Source of the DNA: Byssothecium circinans
Taxonomy: Eukaryota > Ascomycota > Dothideomycetes > Pleosporales > Massarinaceae
Direction: 5' to 3'
Length of the DNA stretch: 64,000 nt
Assembly: GCA_010015675.1 (NCBI GenBank)
Contig: ML976997.1
Coordinates: 34,029 to 98,028, forward strand
Shown: positions 19,449 to 32,551 of the stretch, in pieces
Layout of the letters: every line of letters begins with the position of its first letter
Numbering within the stretch: the first letter of the stretch is position 1
Notes under the pieces: generated by a model
What the model saw: only the letters and a program-made list of their open reading frames with translations
What the model was told of the DNA's origin: nothing
Databases searched by the model: none
Translations under genes and position numbers: made by a program

Positions 19449-22032
19449 TGAGCTCTTGTCGTCACAGGTCCGTCAGTGCCTTGACCACTCCCCCTCCCCA
19501 TTCCGTCAAGGTACTTGTACGTAGCTGCATGTACCTGGACCCTGTTCCATTGTTTGATCTTCCTGCAAGCTACACCGTATATTCCCTTTCGAGCCTTGTG
19601 TTGTCCCTCGTTGGTCAGTTTTTGGAAATTATGAGAGGGTTGTTACATCATTTTTATGCAATACGTTCTCCTTTCAAACAGGTACGTCTACCTACCGCGT
19701 AGGAAATCATCATCGTGAGGTTGGTGGAACCGGTGAGGTCGGTTTGCCATGACGTTTCCATGTCGTTTAGTCCAAATGTCGACGACGGCGTGCAGATCAC
19801 CCACCCAAGCTAAACCAAACCCACCCCATCGAATTCACGAATAGCGGAAAAAGCCGCCATGGTTCAAATCTCTGATCTGCGGGGGGATGCGGAGAAGAGA
19901 TCGGAGCTAGACCTGTTCCTGACGCCTTTGAGGTAGGTCACGTGGGTGCGTGTGACTGTTATTACGCGTTTGTCTAGTGGTTGATCCTGATTTTGATGGA
20001 TGTGGGGTCCGAGCTACTCTCAACAGTTCAAATAATGTTAAAGTACGTTTCAATCACGTCATGGTTCCGGGTGAGGAGGGTTTGAGTTCTGCGCATGGGA
20101 CGCCCGCGGGCAGTTTTGGATAATATTGACATCATCATCGGGAAAGTTTGACGTCCCGCGCAGAGACCTGAGGACTTTGGGGGGTGGGAGCGAGGTGGGG
20201 TTGTTTAAGGTTTCACAGGTTGTTTTGTCGTGTCATTCTCTATCGATGATTTGATGAAGGGAATTGCAGGGTATTTCGTGGAATGTGCAATGGTATGAAG
20301 TCGTAAATTCAGTGTTATTCATACTTCCTTGACAATACGACGATTCCTAACTTGTACAGAGCCTTCGGCGTCAGTCATGTATCCCACACTGTCCAGCGCT
20401 TTCACTTTTGTCATTTCCCTGAAAGATTGCAATTAGATACAGACACTTCCTTCTGTCCCAAAAACAGCTAGCGTGACCCCTACTCATCACTCAAACACCA
20501 AACACAACACGTTCGGGAATTTACTCTACCTCATCCGTCCAGAAGTATAAATTACAGCCTTGAAAGTCCGAAGAGTCGGACGCTGCCGACATGTATAAGT
20601 GTTGAGCTTTTGTAGAGTGTGTGACTCTGGTGGGATGGTATTACCGCCGTTGGGAAGATATCATCGTCGGGTTCGCAGTGGGACGGTGAGGGCGTACCGG
20701 GGAGCCTAAATGGAGCCCACTGTTGATTCTGAAGAATGCGGATTCTTGTAATGGCCATTTGATGGGATCAACAGTGTCTTCGCTTTGCCTCAAGGCATGC
20801 GGGCTATTGGAGGCAGCTGGCATGCTTAAAGGGGATTTCTAGCCTTGATCGCTCGAAACACTTTCGACGAGATATCGAGATAGCGGTGTTCTTAAATAGC
20901 GATGGTTCAAGCTGGTACTCAAATCGAGAATGAATGCTGTTATGCGTGTTTTCGCCTGCCTGTCTAGTCATGGATACACTTGCTCTTCTGACTCAATCTT
21001 CACAGGATGTCTTGGCAGGGCAGGTACGGTCGTCGAGCAGGAAGGAGCCATTGTTCATCGAGATGGTCCACTGCGTAGTGATCGTACGGTCGGTATCATT
21101 ATCTTCGTCTTTCACGATCCCAAAAGTCGCTTCTTCCGCATGCAGGCGATTGTCAATCATCATCCAGCGATTCTGTAATGTAGGTGGAGAGATGACTCAG
21201 CACAGGGATCACACGAAGCGGCCGTCGTTTGATACGCAGCTAGAGCATCGCGCCTGGGTGCATTCATGTTGCTCCTCGCCCCGACTCCCGAGTGCGCCTA
21301 CCTACCCATGGAGGCGTGGAATATTGCAGAGAAGTAGGAACTGCTGGCGGGTGGCCCGGCGCATACCGTAGAGCATAGAGCCTTGGGCATTATTATTGAA
21401 CCAGAGGTACCGTCCCAACCCCCATCCGCCCAATACCCAATACCCATACCCTGACGAGCATTCGTGGGTGCTCCACCTTTGCCGCTATCGCGAGCATCCC
21501 ACCCGCATGCTGCTCGGCGAGAGAGACGGATACCAGCACGTCCAACTCGCGCCGGGTCGGCCTGCGCGACCTGATGGACTCGACATCTGACATGTCGCCA
21601 GCGTCGAACCGCCGCAATCAATCACACTCCTCGCCGTCATCGAGGAACAAAGCCGAGTCCGCAAGCTACCACCACCATCACCACCACACAACCTCGCCGT
21701 CGCGCCCCTCTGCCTCCCGCCTCCCATTGTACACACATGCGAACACCGCCGCCGGCTCAGAGGCCTCGCTCACCAGCTCGCAATCCAAGCTGACGTCGTC
21801 GTCGTCGCGGGACTCGCTCCCAGCCCAGGCCCCGGCTGCCGAGGTGCGCCGTGAGACAACCCCCCAGAAGAAGCAGAACCCACGACGCACAAAAGGCCAC
21901 AAGCAGAATAAATGGAGTAGAGGTGGAGCGGGCTCTTCTGATGATATAGCCGCCGCCGACCGCAAGGCTGCCCGACACAGCTCCGACGCCTTCGTCGCCT
22001 CTACCAACGCTGCCGCACACCAGGCTCGATTG
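19449..22032. other. Intergenic between divergent con-10 and PAN3
   Basis: About 2.6 kb. No supported gene up to 21573. From 21574 a plus-strand ATG opens a 153-codon Ser/His-rich frame that runs in frame into PAN3; it may be leader or an N-terminal extension (see the PAN3 entry). Confidence 0.5.
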
Positions 22033-24186
22033 ATGGCAGCACCCTTTGGGGGTCCTTCGGGAGATTCGCGGCGGGGAGTATCCTCTCCTCGGCCAAAAGG
22101 TCGCGGTAGGTTGCACACAATGCCGCCTGCTCTCTTCTAACACCTGCTCAGAAGCGAAGAACACCTTTTGCCGCAATGTCACCATCTACGGCCATTGTCG
22201 GTACGAGAACAGTGAGTCTGGCGCCCGAGACATGGCATTGAATTGCATCGTGACCTAGTTAGCTTGTCCGTATATCCACGACCCAGCAAAGATGAACCAG
22301 AACGAGAACATAAAAAAGCGGTTCAACGTAGACTCGCCGTCTTTCACACCGCTCCAGGCCAGTACCAATGGATCCTTAACCCCCTCGTCGCGCGGCGCTG
22401 CCATCTCACCCAAGGCTGCAAACGCAGCCATTTTCACCCCGAAATCACAGCGCTCCAGTGAGTCGCCTCGCTCTTATCCTGCGCCTGACCGCTAATTCTT
22501 GTAGCCGCAAGCACACCGAATCTACAGCCGAAAGAGCCCGCCGTCGAATGGCATCCACAGGAATTTCAGGAGTTTGTGCCACAAAATTTTGAGACTCACA
22601 TGGTCGACTCGAATGCTCAAGCACATGCATTGGCCTATGACCCGTTCAACACGTCTACGGCGATTCCATCCATCACTGGTACCGGCCACCCGGGTGTATC
22701 TATCAATCCATATGCCCAGGATCCAGCTCTTTCGAGTGCATCATTCTACCAAAACGCAGCTGGGTTTCAATCGTCACCTGCGTACCATTTATACTGGCCA
22801 GTGGGTCCCCAGCCCACAGGATTACTGGCCTATCAACGGACAGCACATGATTTTTTCATCCCCGACGCACTGCGCGAGGACTTGCAGAAGAAGGCGGAAG
22901 TTGCTCGCCAAGTTGTGCCAAATTCATCAATACCACCGATCGAGCAGTTCCACTCTCTTTTCTGTCTAGATACGACAGCCCAAAAGAACCAGACACTGTT
23001 TGGCTACTCCAGCTGGGTGTACAAGGCGGTCTCAAGTAAAGATGGGAATACCTATGCGCTACGCCGGCTGGAGAACTTTAGACTTACCAACGAAATCGCT
23101 ATTCGCTCCGCCCAGGCTTGGAAACGAATACTGAATGGCAGTGTGGTCACGATCCATGAAGCCTTCACCACACGAGCATTTGGCGATAGCTCGTTGATTT
23201 TTGTCACGGATTATCATCCGAACTCGAAGACGCTAGCAGAGGAGCATTTTAAGCAGGTGCCCATGCAGCGCTTCCACGGCAGACAGGCTGCATCATCACA
23301 CGTACCCGAGCAAGTGCTTTGGGGTTACATCGTACAGCTTGCCTCGGCACTAAAGGCCATTCATGGGTCTGGGTTGGCTGCACGACTAATCACTCCATCG
23401 AAGATATTGCTCACCTCGAAGAACCGAATCCGACTAAACGCTTGCGGTATCTTGGATGTGGTGCAATCGGAGACTCAACGATCACTTGCGGAGCTTCAAG
23501 CAGACGATCTACTCCAGCTTGGTCGACTTATCCTTAACGTTGCAAACAACAACACGTCGGCGCATATGAACCTGCAGAAATCCATGGAATATATTGCACG
23601 AGGCTATACAGCACGGCTGAAAGAGTGCATCCAATGGCTACTCAATACCCAACCCAATACAAGCAGTCCATCGTCACCAACAACGCCTGTGAGCATGCAG
23701 AAGGATATCGACACTTTTCTGGGTGGCATTGCGGACCAAATGGCGACAGTACTCGACAGTGAGCTGCACGCACAGGATACTCTTACCAACACTCTTGCAA
23801 GAGAGTTAGAGTCATCCCGGCTTGTACGCCTGCTAGTGAAGCTCAACTTCATCAACGAGCGGCCTGAGCTGGATGCATCACAACACGTGCCGGGTAGCAC
23901 AGGGCCTCCGCCTTCGGCAATGTGGGCAGAGACTGGAGAACGTTATTACCTGAAGCTCTTCCGCGATTACGTATTCCATCAAGTTGATGGGAATGGACAG
24001 CCAGTTATAAATCTGGCCCATGTACTGGATTGTTTGAACAAGTTGGATGCAGGAGCGGATGAGAAAGTGGCGCTCATTAGCCGGGACGAGCAAAACGTAC
24101 TTATTGTTAGCTATCGCGAGTTGAAGAGGGGGATGGAATCAAGCTTCCAAGATCTTGTCAGAGCGGGACGTCAGTCTGGGAAGTAG
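22033..24186 (+). CDS. PAN3: PAN2-PAN3 deadenylation complex subunit PAN3
   Basis: Exons 22033-22105, 22152-22211, 22263-22457 and 22505-24186 give 669 residues. The N-terminus (MAAPFGGPSG, SSPRPKGREAKNTF) leads into a C-x8-C-x5-C-x3-H zinc finger (CRNVTIYGHCRYEN, TCPYIH) that is complete only after splicing intron 22212-22262. Next come RFNVDSPSFTP and a PAM2-like stretch (ANAAIFTPK), which in the family binds poly(A)-binding protein. The C-terminal half is the PAN3 pseudokinase (SSKDGNTYALRRLENFRL, FVTDYHPNSKTL, ALKAIHGSGLAARLI), a coiled coil and the knob domain (GERYYLKLFRDYVFHQVD). PAN3 recruits PAN2 for cytoplasmic poly(A) shortening. The frame is open back to ATG 21574, which would give 822 residues; I prefer 22033 because it matches the usual length and N-terminal pattern. 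Confidence 0.95.
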
Positions 24187-24724
24187 GCATTCCCTGACTT
24201 GACCCCACCTAGAACATAGGCGGAATACAGTGAACAGCAAGATGGGGTTTGGAGCTGGTAGTGTTGCAACATCCAGGGGTTGTTTATGCTGTTTCCGTTG
24301 TAATTGGAAGCCAAGCGGGCGAGTACGCACGTCGTAACTGTGGAATATATTTTGAACTTCAAAGATGCCTTGGGAAGATCACGTGTGACATTATATGATT
24401 CACTGTTTGTCTGATGAGTTGCAGTGTGTTGAGGTAAGCTGGTTTGCGGTGGAGCACTGTTCAAAGACCAGGTTACTCGCAGCACGATCCGTCTGCTGCA
24501 CGATCATGAACCGCAATTCGAAGCAGGATACCACCACTCTTCCGTATAGTGTGTACTCAAGCTTCACGATGTGGTGTCGTTCCTCGGCTCCACCTTCCCT
24601 CTACGCTTCGGACTTCTCGGCAGGCACAGTTGCGACTGCCCCTCGTTTGAGATTATGTCGCCCCACCTCGACCGCCGCCTTCACCACTCAACAACGCTCA
24701 CGACAGTTTAAAAGTTTGAACGTC
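24187..24724. other. Intergenic and leader of adenosine kinase
   Basis: 3' flank of PAN3 and promoter of adenosine kinase. From ATG 24569 the frame is open into the kinase (52 extra residues). Confidence 0.5.
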
Positions 24725-26062
<1,338 letters not shown>

Positions 26063-26999
26063 GCGCCCGCTTAGAGCGTAGAGGCTCGTGAATTTCAACA
26101 ATCTACGAGAGCATGTACAACTAGATAAGAGGTGGCATGCATTCGAACTCGAGCGCTATAGTGCGCTTCAGTCGGGCCTAGAGGCATTGAAAGATGCTCC
26201 TGGCGTCGCAAGTGGAATTAAAAGAGGATATGGCCATTCAACAGAAATCTGGCCAGGAAAAGAACCGCCCGAATGGAAAGGGTGCGATCATGAATGAAAA
26301 GAATATGCGTCAACGTGGTCCACGAATTGTGTGATGCGGTGATCAGGGCTTAATCTCGTGATTAGCATTGACAGATATCCAGCCGGTAAAAGCCTGCGCA
26401 CATGGCTGCCTAAAACACTGACTACATATTACAGGCCGCTTCATCACAGTGACTGCACGTGGCTTTATGGTGCAATCGTGACAATATCACGGAAGAATGG
26501 CCAGTCAGTTTGATCTCTCCCCAAATCGTCTCTGATTAATGTAAATACGTGCTAGACATTCCAATGTCTGTAGCAGCTATGTCGTCTTAACAAACCATGA
26601 AGGGCTCTCTTATGGTTTTCCATGACATTAGGTTCGTAGTCGCGTTTGCTCAACACGTGAAAATTGCGCGCTAACAAATCCATCTCCAGACGGCTCGAGA
26701 TACAAACCTACACTCCGACCCTTCCTCCCCACTACTTCGCTCACCAACGCGCAACCTACGACCACAGAGAGCATCAAGATCAGCCGTTACCTCTTCTGGA
26801 ATAAGCAGCTTCTGGAGGGATACCAACCTACAAGCTCGCAGAGCAATATCGTAAGTATTGTGAGGCTCTTTGTTTACCTGCGCTCGTTTTCCTAAAATTC
26901 GTCTTATCCCCTATGCCCAGCAACCCAAACACTTGCTTTCCATCTCAGGACAACGACAGTCCTTCGTGCTTACAGTTAGGGACGAAATAGGCACGCAGG
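26063..26999. other. Intergenic, no gene seen
   Basis: 3' flank of adenosine kinase and upstream region of the next gene. Short frames only. Confidence 0.5.
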
Positions 27000-28521
27000 A
27001 TGCCCCGGAAAAAGAACTTCAGTGCCATGAAGCGTATGGAGAAGACGAAGGGCAAGTTACCTCCCGGTAAGGCGGACGAGAGCCTCGCAACTCCGCAGGT
27101 GCTCGGTAAGCTTCACTGTCTATCGGAAGGTGGGTCATTGCACACTGACAAGCACGAAAGGCACTGATCCTGCGCCGCCACGTACAAGAGGAAAGAAGAA
27201 GAAAGCCGCTCCAGCTGCCGATGCCGAGCAGTCGATCACAGCCCATCACCCGAGCCCAAAGACCCGTGGTCGAAGCTTGGAGCCTGAGATGCCGTCTGCA
27301 ACTGGTGAGGTGGATGCATCCACGCGTAAGTCATTCCAGTGTCGTATTGCTGAAGTACGTGGTATTTAAACCGGTGTACAGAAATTCCAGATAGCAAGCG
27401 TGTCAAATTCCTCGACTCGCTATCAAAATACGCCGCCGCAAGGCCAAAAGACGCAGCAGCGGCTGCCGAGAAATCCTACACTATCCTCAGGAGGTCCATC
27501 TCCGCAGCCCAAGTCGCGCCGTTATGGAAACCAGAAAACCCAGACGGCGAATTCAGCCGCGCTTTCCATCGTCCGGGTTTGCATCCGCCAATGATGCAGG
27601 CGAAGCAGGAGATGACCTTTGAGGTTCCCAAGGTGACAATTTGGACGCCGTTGAAGACGCCGGGGTCGTATGAGTGGTGGATGGAGAGGTTGAATGCGCA
27701 GGTTTGGAACCAGGTAAGAAAAGACATTCTTAACCGAACGGTTTCGTTGTGTACATATTTTGCCTCTCTGGATCTGAAGAAGGATATACGTCGCGGGGGG
27801 AGCGACACACATACCCCTGGGTATCTCCATAACGGTGCCGTGGAGGACAGCAAAGGCCCGACTATCTTCGACGTCCTCTCTCGCCGCACCAAAGGCGACG
27901 GTTCAGATGCCAAGCCAGTGCTACCGGGAGTACCTAAATGCACACCACCCACCATCGAGTTCGACTACAGGTACTACACAACCTTCCTTGGCAACATCTC
28001 ATTCCGGCACTTTCTCTCTTACTTCCCTGACGCATCCCGCAACCGCATCACCGAGCGTGACATCGTCCAAGCATTCATTTGCTGTTTCGTGGACGAGCTT
28101 TACGGACCCGATGTATGCGACGAGGAAACCACTCCTGAGGAATATATTGACCGGTGGGGCCCCGGCGAGGCCGACGATCGTATCAGGTTGGGTCATATAC
28201 GCATCAAGTCGTTTCTGGAATTGGTGCCGTTTGAGCGGGTGCGAGATGACGGTAGTGGGCAAGAGGAGGGTAGAGAGAAGATCAGTGTGACTGAGATGCA
28301 GCTCTTTGGAGCATGGGAGAAAGCTGTGAGACTGGAAGAGAAGTTGGAGAAGGAGAAAAAGGCGGTGGATAATCAGAAGGGTGGATTTGTCGGACGGTTG
28401 GGGTTGGGATATGCGCTGAAGTTTGCATTTGGTGAGTAAGAATTCTTTCTTTTTCCTGTCGTTCCTAATGGATTTTTGTTGTTGGACAGGCTGGAATGTG
28501 GTCACTCTAATGCGTGGATAG
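27000..28521 (+). CDS. Unrecognised basic protein, four exons
   Basis: Proposed exons 27000-27105, 27161-27325, 27382-28431 and 28490-28521 (1353 nt, 450 residues). I do not recognise a family. The first 100 residues are Lys/Arg/Pro-rich and disordered (MPRKKNFSAMKRMEKTKGKL, RTRGKKKKAAPAADA), suggesting nuclear or nucleic-acid association. The rest looks folded, with many aromatic residues (YEWWMERLNAQVWNQV, FDYRYYTTFLGNISFRHFLSYF) and an acidic/basic helical stretch (EKAVRLEEKLEKEKKAV) near the C-terminus. The last intron (28432-28489) replaces an early stop with the ending FGWNVVTLMRG. Exon 1 to exon 2 splicing is less certain, since a donor at 27067 is also possible in the same phase. An internal GTAAGA at 27715 could mark a further in-frame intron. 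Orthology searches would settle the model. Confidence 0.65.
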
Positions 28522-29170
28522 CGTCTGGCATCATTGTGGGAAGCCTTTGGAGTTGGTGGCGCAGCGGAGGGTGAAGTCTGAGGAACGGTACCACAGTTTG
28601 TATGAGTCAGGATGAGAAGGCGGTTTTTGGATTCAGGACTTTGTATAAGGACTTGAAACGTATTTCTTTCCTATGCCTCTATTTCTTGAAGGGCCAGGAA
28701 ATGAAGGAAGGCGCGGGGAGGTAATGACGGCGTCTACCCAAATAGCAGCACTGCGCTCACTTGCCGTGATTGCTTTATAGATTTGACCGGAAGTAACGTA
28801 CCACCCACCTACAAACCTCATGAAAACAACAACACCGCATCCACACCTCCCGTCAAAATGTATCACTAACAAGCAGAGTGCACACTATCTCCAGTTCAAT
28901 GCATCCCATTCGCTAGCCTTGAACTGCTATACCCGAAATCGTACTAGCACCGATTCCGCCATGGCCGACATGCAAGTGGGTCGATCCCCACTCTGCCAAT
29001 CCCAACCGTCGTCAAATATTAGACAAGTCTCGAATAACAATAACTAACGCTCTTCCAACACCAGCAGTGAATATGCTTCAATTTCAACAACCGCCTCCTC
29101 GATAACTTTGTGCAACAGCCCCAGCACATCGTGGATCCTCGCTCCTAAGACCAGCCAACAAATCAACGAC
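28522..29170. other. Intergenic and leader of MATE gene
   Basis: Contains an upstream open frame (28961-29047, 28 codons, GCCATGG start context) before the transporter's start; it may be a uORF if transcribed. Confidence 0.4.
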
Positions 29171-30676
29171 ATGGATGCGCTAGACGGCCCGAGAAGATTT
29201 TCAGCAACGAGTCCGCTGCTTACCGCGCAACATGGCGGAGCTGCGAAAAGGAACGGGTTTGGGACTCTAGCGGATCCGGAAGAGATTGAAGCACTGCTCG
29301 GACGCAATGGGAACGGTGAAGAGCTTCAGACGACTGCGGGAAAGGAAGCGAGATTGCTTTTCAAGTACTCGCTTCCATTAATCTTCACGTACTTGCTGCA
29401 ATATAACTTCAGCCTCGTCACCATCTTCGTTGCGGGCCACATCGGCACCGATGAACTCGGTGCCGTCTCGCTGGCTACCATGACGGCCGGAATCACGGGA
29501 TTTGCAATTTATGAGGGGCTCGCTACTAGTCTTGACACTCTTTGCGCGCAGGCGTATGGTACGGGGAAGAAAGAGCAGGTTGGTCTGCATCTGCAACGTA
29601 TGGTTCTGTTGATGCTTCTGGTTACCATTCCAATTGGAGCGATATGGTTATGCTCGGGATGGATCTTGGCGGCGCTGGTTCCCGAGACCGAGCTGGCGAT
29701 TATGGCTGGGAGGTACTTGAGGATTCTGCTGGCTTGTGCGCCTGGCTATGCCGTCTTTGAGGCTGGGAAGAGGTTCACGCAGGCCCAGGGCTTGTTCAGT
29801 GCGAGTCTGTGGGTCTTGGTTCTTGCGACACCCATCAATGTTCTTCTCAACTACGTTTTCGTCTTTGTCTTGGACTGGGGTTTGGATGGAGCCGCTCTGG
29901 CTACAGTCTTGTCTAACACGCTGCTGCCAATCTTCCTATTCGGATACGTTTACTTCGTCGTCCCGTCGAGTCTGGAATGCTGGGGTGGATTCACACGGTC
30001 TGCGTTCACGAATTGGGCTCCCATGGTCAAACTGTCTATTCCGGGCATCGTCATGGTGGAGGCGGAATGGCTGGCGTTCGATATCCTCACCTTCTCCTCG
30101 TCATATATATCGACTGCGCATCTCGCCGCACAGTCCGTCGTCATGACTGTGTCTGTGTCCATCTTCCACGTTCCCTTCAGTACCTCCATCGCTGTCAGCA
30201 CCCGTCTGGGGAACCTCATCGGTGCGGGTTCGCTCTCGGCCGCACGCATCGCAAGTCGCACCTACGTCGTCGTCTTCCTAGTCATCGGTCTCGTCGATGC
30301 TACCTTCCTCGTCTCCACCCGGCACCTCCTCCCGAAAGCTTTCACCGAAGACCCGCAAGTCCAGCAAATCGTGTCCTCGGTCATGCCCATCCTCGGGTTA
30401 TTCCAGCTCTCGGACGCCGGCACCGCGCTCGCCAATGCCATCTTGCGCGGTCTCGGGAGGCAGAAGATCGGAGGGTATGTGAATCTGGGCGTGTACTATG
30501 GGATTGCTATCCCGGTGGCACTGTTTCTGTGCTTTGGGAAACCGAGACTGGAGTTGGAGGGCTTGTGGATGGGGTGTCTTGTGGGGAGTTGTTTGAATTG
30601 GATTATTGAGGGGAGTTATTGTAAGATTTGGAGGTGGGAGAGGGCGGTTGAGGAGGCGAGGATGAGGGAGGATTGA
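29171..30676 (+). CDS. MATE family multidrug/toxic compound exporter
   Basis: Single exon from ATG 29171, the first ATG in the frame, giving 501 residues with about 12 hydrophobic segments, the size of fungal MATE (MatE domain) proteins such as yeast Erc1. After a ~60-residue polar cytosolic N-terminus come SLPLIFTYLLQYNFSLVTIFVAGHIGTDELGAVSLA, the typical first two helices, and GLATSLDTLCAQAYGTGKKEQVG, the hallmark loop of the family. The second half repeats the fold (GIVMVEAEWLAFDILTFSSSYIS, PFSTSIAVSTRLGNLIGAGSL). MATE proteins expel cationic compounds using proton or sodium gradients at the plasma or vacuolar membrane; substrate unknown. The 3' third is G-rich on the coding strand. No neighbouring biosynthetic gene suggests a cargo. 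Confidence 0.93.
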   Translation: MDALDGPRRFSATSPLLTAQHGGAAKRNGFGTLADPEEIEALLGRNGNGEELQTTAGKEARLLFKYSLPLIFTYLLQYNFSLVTIFVAGHIGTDELGAVSLATMTAGITGFAIYEGLATSLDTLCAQAYGTGKKEQVGLHLQRMVLLMLLVTIPIGAIWLCSGWILAALVPETELAIMAGRYLRILLACAPGYAVFEAGKRFTQAQGLFSASLWVLVLATPINVLLNYVFVFVLDWGLDGAALATVLSNTLLPIFLFGYVYFVVPSSLECWGGFTRSAFTNWAPMVKLSIPGIVMVEAEWLAFDILTFSSSYISTAHLAAQSVVMTVSVSIFHVPFSTSIAVSTRLGNLIGAGSLSAARIASRTYVVVFLVIGLVDATFLVSTRHLLPKAFTEDPQVQQIVSSVMPILGLFQLSDAGTALANAILRGLGRQKIGGYVNLGVYYGIAIPVALFLCFGKPRLELEGLWMGCLVGSCLNWIIEGSYCKIWRWERAVEEARMRED

Positions 30677-31073
30677 GGGTAGAAGGGGTTGGGTTGGGTT
30701 TTGTAGGTTTGAGATTCGGATAGAAATGGTTTATGGTATTGCTATATTGAGTTGGGGATGTGGGTTAGTTGAATGTGGAAATAAGCATGACGCGTATTGT
30801 GTTTCTTGCGGTAGTGATACGTTCTCTCGTGTAACAGAACAAGTAGGGTGTAAGTAAAGGCTCTCGATGTAGACACTGTAAAATCTATCCAAGGGGAGAC
30901 AGCGCCTAATACTTTACTAGGAGGATGGGGTCTTGCTGTCTTAAGAGTAAGAAGCAAGAGATTTTGTGTTTTCTTTTCATGTTCTATTGTCTTGCTCTAT
31001 GCGCTCTATAACTTTCCGCGAGATCTTCTCAAGTTAGACCAACGCCCCACGCTCGCTGCTTGAAGAAGTCGTC
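30677..31073. other. Intergenic between convergent genes
   Basis: Between the MATE stop and the flavin-reductase-like stop. No gene is seen; the first 60 bp are G-rich. Confidence 0.5.
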
Positions 31074-32175
31074 TTACTCAAGCTGCCCATCAGTCTTGGG
31101 CTTCGCCAACTTCGCAACCTCCGGATCCTTGGTAGCTTCATCGTACACCGGTCGCGTCAACTCGAAAGCTTCAGTGACACGACCGTACGTGATCCCTCCA
31201 AGTCTACACATCGGCTTCAAAACCTGTTCAAAATCAGTACCTTACAAGTATATCGACTACTTTCTCCCAATTAATTTAAAAGCATAAACTTACAGCAGGA
31301 TCGATCAAAACTCCCGCCTCATCGATAGCATCCTCTCTGACCCAGAACCTAAGACCCTCTACAATACCCAGTACACTCGTCTTCTTCCCCGGCGTAGCCC
31401 GAGACTCCCACTCCCTGGTCTCAACTAGCTGCGCCTCAATACTGAAAACCGCCTCTTTAACCCTATCCGGCTTCACGACCTTGCTCTTCGCAGGGTGCAA
31501 CCCACTAAACGACCACTCACTCACGCCATCCGGCGCGTTGATGGAGCAATAATTAGCCGCCTCAATGTACTCCTCCGAGATAATATTCAAAGTACACTCC
31601 TTGGTCTCGACCAAGTTCTTCAACGTATCCTTCGCCTTGTCCAATCCGCCGCTGAAGCCCAATATAAAAAGCGGTGGATCATGGCTGATGACGTTGAAGT
31701 ACGAAAACGGAGCGAGGTTTGTCGATTGTCCGTCTGCGCTGATGGTGCTGACAAAACCGATAGGGCGTGGAATTATCCCTGAAATGAGCAGCTTGTAATT
31801 GTGCACTGCGGGGCGGCCTTCGGCATAGGGATCGATTTCTCGGTGCCCTTTGGAGAGGTTGGAGGGGTCGTTCGCGCCGGAACCGGGCGTCCATGAGGGC
31901 TGTGGTGTTTGCACGAAGTGGAACTTCTCGGCTTGGTTGAAGGGTGGGCGGGAGGCTTCGACTGTTTTGAAATCTGGGTGTGGGTTTCGTTGGATGGTTG
32001 CTTCGGCGTCGAGTTTGGGCGCTGCCATGGTGGTGTAGGGGCGCGGCCTAGTGGTGGGAAACGGTATAAGTCTGGAGGGCAGTTGGGGGTGGTTTTTATA
32101 ACGGCGGTATAGTTCCGAAATGTTTATTTTTCGTAGGAGAGAGTTCCGCGCCATCGGATGGTGAAGGCACGTCAT
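31074..32175 (-). CDS. Flavin reductase-like FMN-binding protein
   Basis: Two exons: 32175-31294 and 31223-31074, 70-nt intron (donor GTAAGT, acceptor ACAG), 343 residues. The flavin reductase-like domain covers about 115-310: SGIIPRPIGFVSTISADG, TNLAPFSYFNVISHDPPLFILGF, KDTLKNLVETKECTLNI. This split-barrel fold binds FMN and passes electrons from NAD(P)H; related proteins are common in fungi without assigned substrates. The second exon (VLKPMCRLGGITYGRVTEAFEL) is needed to complete the domain. The first 49 residues are rich in Arg, His and Pro with almost no acidic residues and precede an internal Met (MAAPKLDAEAT), so they may be a mitochondrial presequence, or the true start may be that Met at 32028. 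It shares a 376-bp divergent promoter with the next gene. Confidence 0.9.
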
Positions 32176-32551
32176 GATGTTTGCTTGCCGATACTAGCCA
32201 CTACCCCACTCTTACTACCCCACTAAGTCAGTACGGAGAACTTGCTATTTCCCACGTACCTCTTCAGCGTTACAGTATCTCTTTCCTCTTAGTTTCAATT
32301 AGTCTCGTGTATACTTTCTCAGTAAGCTAACCCCCTTCTCATCTGGACTTTGCTCGGAAGTTGCTCGGTGATAGTTCAAAACGTGCATCACTGGCTTTGA
32401 AATACAAAATCTCAGTGAAGACGTATGATGCGTATGTAAAAGATGAATAGCAGGCTGACAATTGATAGAACTCAGAGCTGAGTATAAATTAGGAGTTTTA
32501 AGCATCGTGAAATCAAGCACCAACGACCTCCTCAAGGTCCAGTACCTCAGG
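32176..32551. promoter_or_regulatory. Divergent promoter region, 376 bp
   Basis: Upstream of both the flavin-reductase-like gene (minus) and the acetyltransferase-family gene (plus). No specific operator recognised. Confidence 0.5.

Noticed and set aside
21678..22185. Minus-strand frames opposite the PAN3 5' region
   Set aside because: GC-rich Ser/Pro-coding sequence leaves all frames open; the plus strand has family evidence and splice sites.
28961..29047. Upstream exon joined to the MATE gene
   Set aside because: The donor GTGGGT after MADMQ and the CAG acceptors at 29064/29067 lead straight into a TGA or a wrong phase, so it is at best a uORF.
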